Translations under genes and position numbers: made by a program
NCBI GenBank assembly: GCA_021298015.1
Contig: JAJTGY010000035.1
Location: 1 to 44,091, forward strand
Length of the DNA: 44,091 bases
From: Flammeovirgaceae bacterium
Lineage (GTDB): Bacteria > Bacteroidota > Bacteroidia > Cytophagales > Cyclobacteriaceae
Direction of reading: 5' to 3'
The notes under the pieces: generated by a model
Databases searched by the model: none
What the model was told of the DNA's origin: nothing
Seen by the model: the letters and a program-made list of their open reading frames with translations, nothing else
Part shown: positions 32,752-39,539 of the stretch, in pieces
Position numbering within the stretch: the first letter of the stretch is position 1
Layout of the letters: every line of letters begins with the position of its first letter

Positions 32752-32841
32752 TGGCGGAGAGAGAGGGATTCGAACCCTCGATACCGTTTCCGGTATACAC
32801 ACTTTCCAGGCGTGCTCCTTCAACCACTCGGACACCTCTCC
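32752..32841 (-). tRNA. tRNA-Ser(GGA)
   Basis: A class II tRNA on the minus strand. The acceptor 5' strand GGAGAGG (32835-32841) pairs with TCTCTCC (32756-32762) with one G-U pair. The anticodon stem CACGC/GTGTG holds loop CTGGAAA with anticodon GGA at 32805-32807, which reads UCC and UCU serine codons. A long variable arm (TACCG/CGGTA) and the T loop TTCGAAT are clear. Discriminator G and an encoded CCA (32752-32754) follow. Position 37 is A preceded by a non-U-ending anticodon base pattern suited to MiaA modification (codons begin with U). Confidence 0.97.
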
Positions 32842-33021
32842 AAAAAAATCGGGCACAAAGAAAACCAATTATTCCGGATTGCCGACTGTGTGGTGTGGTC
32901 GCCATACCCCAAAAAGGGCCTCAAATTCACAACAAAATTTTGTGACGGTTGGCCGGTTTTCTCATTCCAACGCTAACAGGCCGTAATCGCCCAATTTCCT
33001 TCTAGTTTTTTTTTGAATTGT
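32842..33021. other. Intergenic region between tRNA-Ser and the exbB promoter
   Basis: About 180 nt with no supported gene. A weak 6-bp hairpin (32927-32932 with 32940-32945, TCACAA/TTGTGA) and a run of nine T (33007-33015) are the only features. A minus-strand TTTCTTTG near 32859 could be a poor promoter box for the tRNA, but no matching upstream element is seen. Frames that cross the tRNA here are chance. Confidence 0.5.
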
Positions 33022-33053
33022 TGTTGCGAAACGGGCAAAACCTTTAATTTTGG
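33022..33053 (+). promoter_or_regulatory. Promoter of the exbB-exbD operon
   Basis: TTG occurs twice (33022-33024 and 33025-33027), followed 18-21 nt later by TAATTTTG (33046-33053), an exact TAnnTTTG box. The exbB ATG is 33 nt further on, giving a leader of roughly 25 nt. Confidence 0.65.
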
Positions 33054-33085
33054 CCACTTCAAGAAAGAATACTAAACCTTAAACC

Positions 33086-33880
33086 ATGAAAAAACCATTC
33101 GTTCTGTTAGCCTTTTTCGGGGCTCTCACTTTTTCTGTGGCAACTAGCTATGCCCAGACGGACTCATCTGCGGCTGCCGCTCCGGCCGAACAGCCTGCTG
33201 CGGTAGAAACACCTGCGGCATCTGAAGAAGCCCCCGCAGAAGAGGCTGGCTTTCACCAGCAAATCAAAGAGAAATTTATTGAAGGTGGCGTTGAATACAT
33301 GTGGCCCATCCTGATCTGTTTGATTCTTGGTTTGGCCGTTTCCATTGAGCGTATCATTACCCTTAACCTGGCTACGGTAAACACCCAAAAATTGCTGGCC
33401 CAGGTAGAAGACGCCCTGTCAAAAGGTGGTATTGAAGCCGCTAAAGAAGTTACAAAAAATACCCGCGGGCCCGTTGGTTCAATTTTTACACAAGGTTTGA
33501 TGCGCGCCCCTGAGGGCATCGACATGGTTGAAAAGTCGGTCGTATCGTATGGAGGCGTTGAAACGGGTCGCCTGGAGCGCGGTTTGATTTGGATTTCGCT
33601 GTTCATCTCCCTCGGCCCGATGTTGGGTTTCTTTGGAACGGTTATCGGGATGGTGCAGGCCTTCGATGCTATCGAGGCAGCTGGTGACATCTCTCCCCAG
33701 GTTGTGGCTGGTGGTATGAAGGTGGCCTTGATCACTACGGTAGGTGGTCTTATTGTGGGTATGGTGCTCCAGATTTTGTATAACTACCTGGTATCTAAAA
33801 TCGACAGCCTGGTAAATACTATGGAAGATGCCTCCATCTCCCTGGTGGATATCCTGGTAAAGCATAAACTGGCTAAGTAA
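33086..33880 (+). CDS. exbB: ExbB/TolQ/MotA-family proton channel subunit
   Basis: A 264-aa inner-membrane proton-channel protein. A signal-peptide-like N-terminus (1-24, ending TSYAQ) is followed by an Ala/Pro/Glu-rich linker (about 28-54) and three membrane helices (about 70-88, 165-190, 208-233). The pattern SLGPMLGFFGTVIGMVQAF in the second is the family core. ExbB forms a pentamer around an ExbD dimer and uses the proton gradient to drive TonB or related machines. Four genes follow one another on this strand: exbB, a 3-TM gene, exbD, exbD. No tonB lies in the window, so TonB energisation, Tol-like function or a gliding-like motor cannot be distinguished. Confidence 0.93.
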   Translation: MKKPFVLLAFFGALTFSVATSYAQTDSSAAAAPAEQPAAVETPAASEEAPAEEAGFHQQIKEKFIEGGVEYMWPILICLILGLAVSIERIITLNLATVNTQKLLAQVEDALSKGGIEAAKEVTKNTRGPVGSIFTQGLMRAPEGIDMVEKSVVSYGGVETGRLERGLIWISLFISLGPMLGFFGTVIGMVQAFDAIEAAGDISPQVVAGGMKVALITTVGGLIVGMVLQILYNYLVSKIDSLVNTMEDASISLVDILVKHKLAK

Positions 33881-33886
33881 TTTCCC

Positions 33887-34210
33887 ATGGAAGCCGAAGA
33901 TATTGGTCTATACATTTCCTATGGTGCGCTGATCGTGGCCATAGGTGCTGCGGTGATCATGCCGCTGCTGCACTCCATCAAGCACCCCAAAACCTTACTG
34001 GGGTCCCTGCTGGGGGTGGGCGCTCTGGTGGTTTTGTTTGTCATTTGCTATGCGATTTCAGATAGCGAAGTGTCAGCCAAAGCACGGGCTCTTGGCACGG
34101 ATGAGTCAAGTTCAAAATTGATTGGTGCCGGCTTGTATACGTTTTATGCGGTATTCATTGTGTCTATTCTAGGCATGGTGTATTCTGAGGTCACTAAAGC
34201 CCTGAAGTAA
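33887..34210 (+). CDS. Small three-helix membrane protein of the ExbB/ExbD operon
   Basis: A 107-aa protein with three hydrophobic segments (about 10-28, 37-57 and 78-102) and short charged loops. I recognise no named domain. It sits 6 nt after exbB and one base before exbD, and similar short genes occur at this place in related Bacteroidota, so an accessory role in the channel complex is the best guess. It is too short and has the wrong topology to be a second ExbB. Confidence 0.82.
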   Translation: MEAEDIGLYISYGALIVAIGAAVIMPLLHSIKHPKTLLGSLLGVGALVVLFVICYAISDSEVSAKARALGTDESSSKLIGAGLYTFYAVFIVSILGMVYSEVTKALK

Positions 34211-34211
34211 G

Positions 34212-34772
34212 ATGCCACGCTCAACCCCTGAGATACCCAACGCCTCCATGGCCGATATCGCCTTTTTGTTGCTCACCTTCTTTTTGGTGACCACCACAAT
34301 TGCGAACGACCGGGGCTTGAGTATCCTGTTGCCTCCGCCACCCGATCCTAATGCCAAGCAGGACGAGGTGAAGATTCAGGAGCGTAACATGTTTAAAATC
34401 CAGGTGAACTCATCGGATGCCCTTTTGGTGGAAGGTGAGCCTATGGATGATGTAAGCGGATTAAAGGATATGATCAAGGCCTTTGTGCTCAACAATGGAC
34501 GTGATCCGAATTCCTCTGACAATCCCGAAAAAGCGATTGTTTCATATAAAACCGACCGGGGTACCAGCCACGCACGGTTCGTGCAGATTCTGGATATTAT
34601 TCAGGCGGCCTACTATGATATTTATGCCGAGCGCGCGAGTGTCACCAACGCCAAGTTTCGCGAGGCAGCATCCGACCTTTCCGATCCGCAGAATAAAGAG
34701 ATTTATGACCGCGGCCGGGAAGGTATTCCGATGAACATTTCCATTGCTGAACCGACCAAAGTGGGCGGCTAA
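34212..34772 (+). CDS. exbD: ExbD/TolR-family protein (first copy)
   Basis: A 186-aa protein with a short cytoplasmic start, one membrane helix (about 14-32) and a periplasmic domain. The essential membrane aspartate is Asp15 in SMADIAFLLLTFFLV, a residue that carries protons in ExbD and TolR. The periplasmic part is longer than in E. coli ExbD (141 aa), with an insertion around residues 90-110 (NNGRDPNSSDNPEKA). The C-terminal tail after 150 is polar. One base separates it from the 3-TM gene. Confidence 0.93.
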   Translation: MPRSTPEIPNASMADIAFLLLTFFLVTTTIANDRGLSILLPPPPDPNAKQDEVKIQERNMFKIQVNSSDALLVEGEPMDDVSGLKDMIKAFVLNNGRDPNSSDNPEKAIVSYKTDRGTSHARFVQILDIIQAAYYDIYAERASVTNAKFREAASDLSDPQNKEIYDRGREGIPMNISIAEPTKVGG

Positions 34773-34783
34773 ACCGAATCCGT

Positions 34784-35248
34784 ATGTCAAAGTTTAAGAA
34801 GAAGACCCAGGTTAAGCAGGATATTCCAACCTCCTCGATGCCCGATGTGGTGTTCATGTTGTTGTTCTTTTTCATGGTGACAACCGAACTCCGCCAGACG
34901 TCTATCGAAGTGAAGCAGAATATCCCCAAGGCTACCCAGTTGCGTAAGTTGCAACGGAAGTCTCTGGTTACGAACCTGTATATCGGTGAGCCGATTAAAA
35001 AGGACCAGTACGGTACTGAGCCGAAAATTCAGGCTAACGATGTGTTTATTGAGCCGAAGGATATTGTGCTTTGGGTTAACCGCGAAAAGGATAAATTGTC
35101 TGAAGCGGAACGTGATCAGTTGACGGTTTCGCTAAAAGTGGATAAGGAAGCCAAGCGTGGCCTGATTGCAGACGTGGAGACGGAACTGCGAAAAGCCAAC
35201 TCCCGAAAGCTACTGTACACCACGCTGGAGGACGATAAAAAGAACTAG
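34784..35248 (+). CDS. exbD: ExbD/TolR-family protein (second copy)
   Basis: A 154-aa second ExbD. A basic cytoplasmic start (MSKFKKKTQVKQ) precedes one helix with the conserved aspartate Asp21 in SSMPDVVFMLLFFFMVTTEL. The periplasmic domain is clearly diverged from that of the first copy. Two different ExbD subunits in one operon suggest a hetero-dimer in the pore of the ExbB ring; that is inference. It is the last gene before the terminator at 35269-35297. Confidence 0.93.
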   Translation: MSKFKKKTQVKQDIPTSSMPDVVFMLLFFFMVTTELRQTSIEVKQNIPKATQLRKLQRKSLVTNLYIGEPIKKDQYGTEPKIQANDVFIEPKDIVLWVNREKDKLSEAERDQLTVSLKVDKEAKRGLIADVETELRKANSRKLLYTTLEDDKKN

Positions 35249-35268
35249 GTTTTTTCCTGAAGTAAAAG

Positions 35269-35297
35269 AAGGACTGCGATGAGCAGTCCTTTTTTTA
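35269..35297 (+). terminator. Rho-independent terminator of the exb operon
   Basis: A perfect 9-bp stem AAGGACTGC/GCAGTCCTT (35269-35277 with 35283-35291), a 5-nt loop and a run of seven T at 35290-35296 follow the second exbD stop by 20 nt. An ATG (35279) that could open the next frame lies inside the hairpin and is therefore unlikely to be used. Confidence 0.92.
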
Positions 35298-35308
35298 TAC
35301 AAGCCAAC

Positions 35309-36631
35309 ATGCCCAATACTTCCGCTATGCCGGTCAACAATCCGCGAACGGTCAGAGCCTGGACAATGTATGACTGGGCCAACTCGGTGTACTCCCTCGT
35401 GATTACCGCGGCCATTTTTCCCATTTACTACAAGGAGGTGGCTCGCGGTGCCGATGGCTCTGATGTGGTATCGTTCTTCGGTATTAGTGTACAGAATTCG
35501 GTACTCTACTCGTACTCCCTCTCTTTCTCATTTTTATTGGTTGCTGCCATCCTGCCACTGCTCTCCGGCATGGCGGACTATACCGGTCGAAAGAAGTTCT
35601 TTATGAAACTGTTTGTGTGGACGGGCGGCCTGGCCTGCATGGGCCTGTATGGGTTCCAGAGTGCCGATTGGGTGGAGTGGGGGATTTTCTGCTCCGTTAT
35701 GGCCAGTGTAGGGTACTCGGGCAGTCTTGTCTTTTACGATGCGTTCCTTCCCGAAATTGTCACCGAGGACCGATATGACCGAACCAGTGCCCGCGGCTAT
35801 TCCATGGGTTATTTTGGAAGCGTCATACTCATGGTGGCCTGCCTCATCATGATCATGAACCCCACGGCATTTTGGTTTGAAAGTGCCGGGGACGCCACCC
35901 GTTTTTCGTTCTTGTTGGTAGGCGTTTGGTGGATTGGGTTTGCCTACATACCGTTCACGTTATTGCCGGAAGTTGAACGTGCCAGGGTTAGCGGTGTAAA
36001 TGTGTGGACCAGCGGTTACCTCGAATTGCTCAAGGTGTGGCATCAATTGAAACTTCTGCCGGATTTGAAGCGATACCTGGCTTCCTTCTTTTTCTCTAAT
36101 ACCGGGGTGCAAACCGTGATGTACCTCGCTACTCTTTTTGGTACCGATGTGCTTCATCTGGAAAGTACCAAACTGATTGCCACGATCTTGCTTATTCAGC
36201 TGGTGGCTGCGGTGGGCGCTTCGTTATTTTCAAGAATTAGTCAACGACAGGGTAATCAGATGGCTTTATACATCATGATTGCTATTTGGATGACGGTGTG
36301 CCTGGCCGCCTATCTGATTACGACCGAATGGGAATTCTATGCGCTGGCGTTCGTGGTGGGCATGATTATGGGGGGCATTCAGGCGCTCTCACGCGCCACG
36401 TATACGAAACTGATACCCGAGGGCACGGCCGACACGGCTTCCTATCTGAGTTTTTACAATGTGACGTACAACGTATCGATTGTGTTGGGTACGGTCACGT
36501 TTGGTATCATCAACCAACTTACCGGCAACATGCGCTACAGCGCGGTCAGCCTCACGCTCTTTTTTGTTGTCGGATTTTTCCTGCTGTCGCGGGTGAAATC
36601 TGCAGATATCCGCAAGCCCGTACGTCAGTAG
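35309..36631 (+). CDS. UMF1-family MFS transporter
   Basis: A 440-aa membrane transporter with about 12 helices. The UMF1 hallmark AWTMYDWANSVYSLVITAAI lies at the N-terminus. The family includes yeast Atg22, a vacuolar amino-acid effluxer; bacterial substrates are unknown. Start choice: an ATG at 35279 lies in a terminator hairpin; those at 35309 and 35327 are more credible, and 35309 is taken here. The 3' end overlaps the convergent AMP nucleosidase gene by 7 nt. Transcription may depend on read-through or on a promoter I cannot see. Confidence 0.9.
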   Translation: MPNTSAMPVNNPRTVRAWTMYDWANSVYSLVITAAIFPIYYKEVARGADGSDVVSFFGISVQNSVLYSYSLSFSFLLVAAILPLLSGMADYTGRKKFFMKLFVWTGGLACMGLYGFQSADWVEWGIFCSVMASVGYSGSLVFYDAFLPEIVTEDRYDRTSARGYSMGYFGSVILMVACLIMIMNPTAFWFESAGDATRFSFLLVGVWWIGFAYIPFTLLPEVERARVSGVNVWTSGYLELLKVWHQLKLLPDLKRYLASFFFSNTGVQTVMYLATLFGTDVLHLESTKLIATILLIQLVAAVGASLFSRISQRQGNQMALYIMIAIWMTVCLAAYLITTEWEFYALAFVVGMIMGGIQALSRATYTKLIPEGTADTASYLSFYNVTYNVSIVLGTVTFGIINQLTGNMRYSAVSLTLFFVVGFFLLSRVKSADIRKPVRQ

Positions 36632-37395
36632 TGCAGGTGCTTCACCGTAAGCCCCTTGTTGATGAGCTGTTTGAGCGAGTCAATGCCGATTTTCAGGTGG
36701 AGATCCACATAGTTTTGCGTCACTACCTTGTCACTGGCTTCGGTTTTCACCCCATCGGGAAACATGGGTTGATCTGACACCAGCAGTAGTGCGCCAGCCG
36801 GAATCTCATTGTAGAAGGCGGTGGAGAAAATGGTGGCCGTTTCCATATCAATGGCCATGGCGCGAATTTTTCGCAGGTATTCTTTAAACGTTTCATCCCA
36901 CTCCCAAACCCTGCGGTTGGTAGTGTAAACCGTTCCGGTCCAGTAGTCCTGATCATAATCCCGGATGGTAGTGGAAATGGCTTTTTGTAAGGCAAAAGCC
37001 GGTAAGGCAGGTACTTCCGGTGGGAAGTAATCGGTGGAGGTTCCTTCACCCCGTATGGCCGCAATGGGCAAAATAAAATCCCCGATGTCATTCTTCTTTT
37101 TCAGTCCGCCACATTTGCCGAGAAAAAGGCAGGCGAGGGGCTTCACGGCTGTAAGGCAGTCCATGATGGTAGCGGCATTCGGGCTGCCCATGCCAAAATT
37201 GATCATGGTGATACCTTCTGCCGTGGCGCTTAACATAGCGCGGTCGGTGCCATGCACTTCTACGTTGTGCATTTCGGCAAACTTGCGCACGTAGTTGTCG
37301 AAGTTGGTCAGCAAAATGTATTTTCCGAAATCCTGCAACGGCATGCCCGTGTATCGCGGGAGCCAGTTTTCAGCTATCTCTTGTTTTGTTTTCAT
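36625..37395 (-). CDS. amn: AMP nucleosidase
   Basis: A 256-aa enzyme of the nucleoside phosphorylase fold, splitting AMP into adenine and ribose 5-phosphate. Signature parts are GMGSPNAATIMDCL, CLFLGKCGGLKKKNDIGDF and MAIDMETATIFSTAFYNEIP, the last with the catalytic-type Glu. It lacks the extra N-terminal domain of the E. coli enzyme (484 aa); the short form is usual in Bacteroidota. It is divergent from the HsdR-N-domain gene, with 24 nt between, and overlaps the UMF1 transporter gene tail to tail. Confidence 0.92.
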   Translation of the reverse strand: MKTKQEIAENWLPRYTGMPLQDFGKYILLTNFDNYVRKFAEMHNVEVHGTDRAMLSATAEGITMINFGMGSPNAATIMDCLTAVKPLACLFLGKCGGLKKKNDIGDFILPIAAIRGEGTSTDYFPPEVPALPAFALQKAISTTIRDYDQDYWTGTVYTTNRRVWEWDETFKEYLRKIRAMAIDMETATIFSTAFYNEIPAGALLLVSDQPMFPDGVKTEASDKVVTQNYVDLHLKIGIDSLKQLINKGLTVKHLHY

Positions 37396-37419
37396 CTTCT
37401 AATTAACAATTTAGCAGCG

Positions 37420-37878
37420 GTGTACCCGCTTAACCTTCCTGAATTCAAGCCAGCCCTGCGTAAAGAGCAGGGCAAAGTATTCATTTTCGATCTAATTCGA
37501 AAAAAGTACATCGTGCTCACGCCAGAAGAATGGGTACGACAGCATCTGTTGAATTTTCTTATCGCACACCGGCAGTATCCTAAAGCCCTGTTCCGGGTAG
37601 AAGGCGGGTTGATGTACAACCAGCGTCAAAAAAGATCCGACATTTTGATTTTTGATCGGGTTGGTAAACCGTGGATGCTCATCGAGTGCAAATCCCCGGC
37701 CATCAAACTGAATCAAAAAGCATTCAACCAGGTGGCCGTGTACAACATGACCATTGGCGCACGGTACCTGGCCGTGAGTAACGGCATGGTTCATTTTTGC
37801 TGCGAGGCTGCCAAGCCGGGCCAAGACCCGCTATACCTGAATGATTTTCCGGCTTTTGCCGATGTACCAGCTTCTTAA
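37420..37878 (+). CDS. Stand-alone HsdR N-terminal (PD-(D/E)xK) domain protein
   Basis: A 152-aa protein corresponding to the nuclease domain of type I restriction subunit HsdR, without helicase or other parts. A GTG at 37420 gives the typical opening VYPLNLPEFKPALR; the frame is open further upstream, but those codons lie within the divergent AMP nucleosidase gene. FDLIRKKYIVLTPEEWVRQH is the family's conserved block. Nuclease-type residues are Asp74 (RSDILIFD) and Glu89/Lys91 (LIECKS), with a QxxxY motif (QVAVY) after them. No hsdM or hsdS is near, and the family is widespread and single-copy in Bacteroidota, so a housekeeping DNA role is more likely than restriction. Its stop shares bases with that of the convergent ald gene. 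Confidence 0.88.
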   Translation: MYPLNLPEFKPALRKEQGKVFIFDLIRKKYIVLTPEEWVRQHLLNFLIAHRQYPKALFRVEGGLMYNQRQKRSDILIFDRVGKPWMLIECKSPAIKLNQKAFNQVAVYNMTIGARYLAVSNGMVHFCCEAAKPGQDPLYLNDFPAFADVPAS

Positions 37879-38990
37879 GCGATAAATTCTTTGATGTCGG
37901 TAAACGGCAGATTAAAGGCATCAGCAACGGCTTTGTATACCACCTTGCCGTTAATCACGTTTAAACCTTTCCTTAACTCCATACTGTCCTGACACGCTTT
38001 CTTCCAGCCGTGGTTAGCCAGCTTGATCGCATACGGAAGTGTTGCATTGGTAAGGGCCAGGGTTGATGTATACGGAACAGCACCCGGCATATTCGCCACA
38101 CAATAGTGCACTACGTCATCGATGATGTAGGTCGGATCTTCGTGCGTGGTTGGCCGGCAGGTTTCAATGCAGCCACCTTGATCTACGGCAACGTCAACCA
38201 GCACGGTGCCGGGCCGCATGGTCTTTAACATATCGCGCGTGATCAGTTTCGGTGCCTTGGCGCCCGGTATCAATACCCCACCCACAATCAAATCATGGGA
38301 TTTCACCAAGTCGCGGAGCACGTAATCATTGGACACCATCGTGCGCACGTTTTTCGGCATCACGTCATCGAGGTAACGAAGGCGGTTGATGTTTACATCG
38401 GTGATAATCACATCGGCACCCATGCCCGCAGCCATTTTGGCCGCGTTGGTGCCCACCACACCACCACCGAGAATCAGCACTTTGGCTGGCATCACACCCG
38501 GGACGCCACCCAAAAGTATACCCCGACCTTTTAATGGTTTTTCCAGATATTTGGCGCCTTCCTGTATGGCCATACGACCGGCCACCTCACTCATCGGCAC
38601 CAGCAGCGGCAGGCTGCCGTCAATTCGCTCCACGGTTTCGTACGCCAGGCAAACGGCTCCGGTTTTGATCATGGCGTGCGCCAAAGGTTCGTACGAGGCA
38701 AAGTGGAAATAGGTGAAAACCAGTTGGTCATTTTTGATCAACCCATACTCTTGCTCAATGGGTTCTTTTACTTTCATAATCATTTCGGCAATCCCGAAAA
38801 CGTCCGCTGCAGAAGGGAGAATTTTGGCGCCTGCACCAACGTATTCGGCATCAGAAAAACCGCTGCCATCACCTGCTTTGGTTTGAACATACACGGTGTG
38901 CCCTTTGCGGACCAGCTCCTGGGCACCGGCCGGGGTGAGGGCCACCCGGTTTTCGTTATTTTTTATTTCCTTCGGAACGCCAATGATCAT
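37875..38990 (-). CDS. ald: Alanine dehydrogenase
   Basis: A 371-aa NAD-dependent enzyme converting L-alanine to pyruvate and ammonia. The start at 38990 gives MIIGVPKEIKNNENRVALTP as in the family; upstream codons belong to the promoter region. Arg15, Lys75 (KVKEP) and His96 (FTYFHFAS) match the substrate-binding and catalytic residues of characterised alanine dehydrogenases, and GGGVVGTNAAKMAAGMG is the NAD-binding Rossmann loop. Length is normal. A promoter -7 box lies at 39018-39025. It is divergent from the gamma-glutamylcyclotransferase-like gene, 57 nt away. Confidence 0.96.
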   Translation of the reverse strand: MIIGVPKEIKNNENRVALTPAGAQELVRKGHTVYVQTKAGDGSGFSDAEYVGAGAKILPSAADVFGIAEMIMKVKEPIEQEYGLIKNDQLVFTYFHFASYEPLAHAMIKTGAVCLAYETVERIDGSLPLLVPMSEVAGRMAIQEGAKYLEKPLKGRGILLGGVPGVMPAKVLILGGGVVGTNAAKMAAGMGADVIITDVNINRLRYLDDVMPKNVRTMVSNDYVLRDLVKSHDLIVGGVLIPGAKAPKLITRDMLKTMRPGTVLVDVAVDQGGCIETCRPTTHEDPTYIIDDVVHYCVANMPGAVPYTSTLALTNATLPYAIKLANHGWKKACQDSMELRKGLNVINGKVVYKAVADAFNLPFTDIKEFIA

Positions 38991-39017
38991 GATGATTGAA
39001 TTTGGTTGAACTCCCGG

Positions 39018-39025
39018 CAAATATA
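39018..39025 (-). promoter_or_regulatory. Candidate -7 box of the ald promoter
   Basis: TATATTTG on the minus strand is an exact TAnnTTTG box 27 nt before the ald start. An upstream TTG at the proper distance is not seen (TTTC is 15 nt away), so this is a partial match only. Confidence 0.45.
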
Positions 39026-39047
39026 CCACTGTTATCGATTGAAAGAC

Positions 39048-39464
39048 ATGAATTCTCCTTTTGACCCCGGGCTGCGCCACTACGCATTTTATGGATCATT
39101 GCGCAGGGGAATGGCACTCCACTGGCAGTTTCAGCCTTACCTGCATTACCGGTTCAGTGCGCGCCTTCCCGGCTTTATCATGCGGGTCCACGGCCCGTAT
39201 CCCACCGAGCAGTATGCGTTGCCGGCATACCCGGTGGTAACCCGCGGGAACGGGGAAATTACCGTGGAGGTAACCGAGGTGACGAATACCGACATCGCGC
39301 GCGAAATTTTCACCCTTGAAATCAGGGCCGGTTATCGCTGTGAAAAAATTTCGGTTGGTGGGGAAAATGTGGCTATCTTTTTGTTTCCGGAGTTGCCCAA
39401 TCTTCCCTTGGTTCCCCTTGGCGATTGGGTTCAATTCTTTGGCCATGAGAAAGTGATGCCGTAG
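39048..39464 (+). CDS. Gamma-glutamylcyclotransferase-like (GGCT/AIG2) protein
   Basis: A 138-aa protein of the GGCT/AIG2 fold. The substrate loop FYGSLRRG is at residues 14-21, and NGEITVEV carries the glutamate placed like the catalytic one. Members release 5-oxoproline from gamma-glutamyl amines or peptides; the precise substrate differs between subfamilies. The ATG at 39048 is preferred to 39006, which would overlap the ald promoter. It precedes the E1 gene by about 75 nt with a promoter between, so it is probably expressed separately. Confidence 0.85.
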   Translation: MNSPFDPGLRHYAFYGSLRRGMALHWQFQPYLHYRFSARLPGFIMRVHGPYPTEQYALPAYPVVTRGNGEITVEVTEVTNTDIAREIFTLEIRAGYRCEKISVGGENVAIFLFPELPNLPLVPLGDWVQFFGHEKVMP

Positions 39465-39491
39465 AAAGTTTTGTGCGGCATTGGCCATTAG

Positions 39492-39519
39492 TTGACTGCT
39501 GGGTTTTTATCTACTTTTG
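39492..39519 (+). promoter_or_regulatory. Promoter of the fused E1 gene
   Basis: TTG (39492-39494), a 17-nt spacer and TACTTTTG (39512-39519, exact TAnnTTTG) lie 20 nt before the GTG at 39540. The same TTG could formally be read as a start codon, but its use as a promoter element makes the GTG the better start. Confidence 0.6.
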
Positions 39520-39539
39520 ACCTCAGTAAAACGATTGTT

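Noticed and set aside
32666..32905. Minus-strand 60-79 aa frames and plus-strand 77-81 aa frames crossing the tRNA-Ser region
   Set aside because: They are translations of the tRNA itself and its flanks; the same spurious peptides (for example containing GSNPSLSA) appear wherever such tRNAs are read as protein.
33253..33865. Antisense frames of 128-160 aa opposite exbB
   Set aside because: exbB is certain from its helices and operon; the antisense products are low-complexity shadows.
37420..37878. Type I restriction-modification locus
   Set aside because: Only the N-terminal nuclease domain of HsdR is present; helicase domains, hsdM and hsdS are absent and neighbours are metabolic genes.
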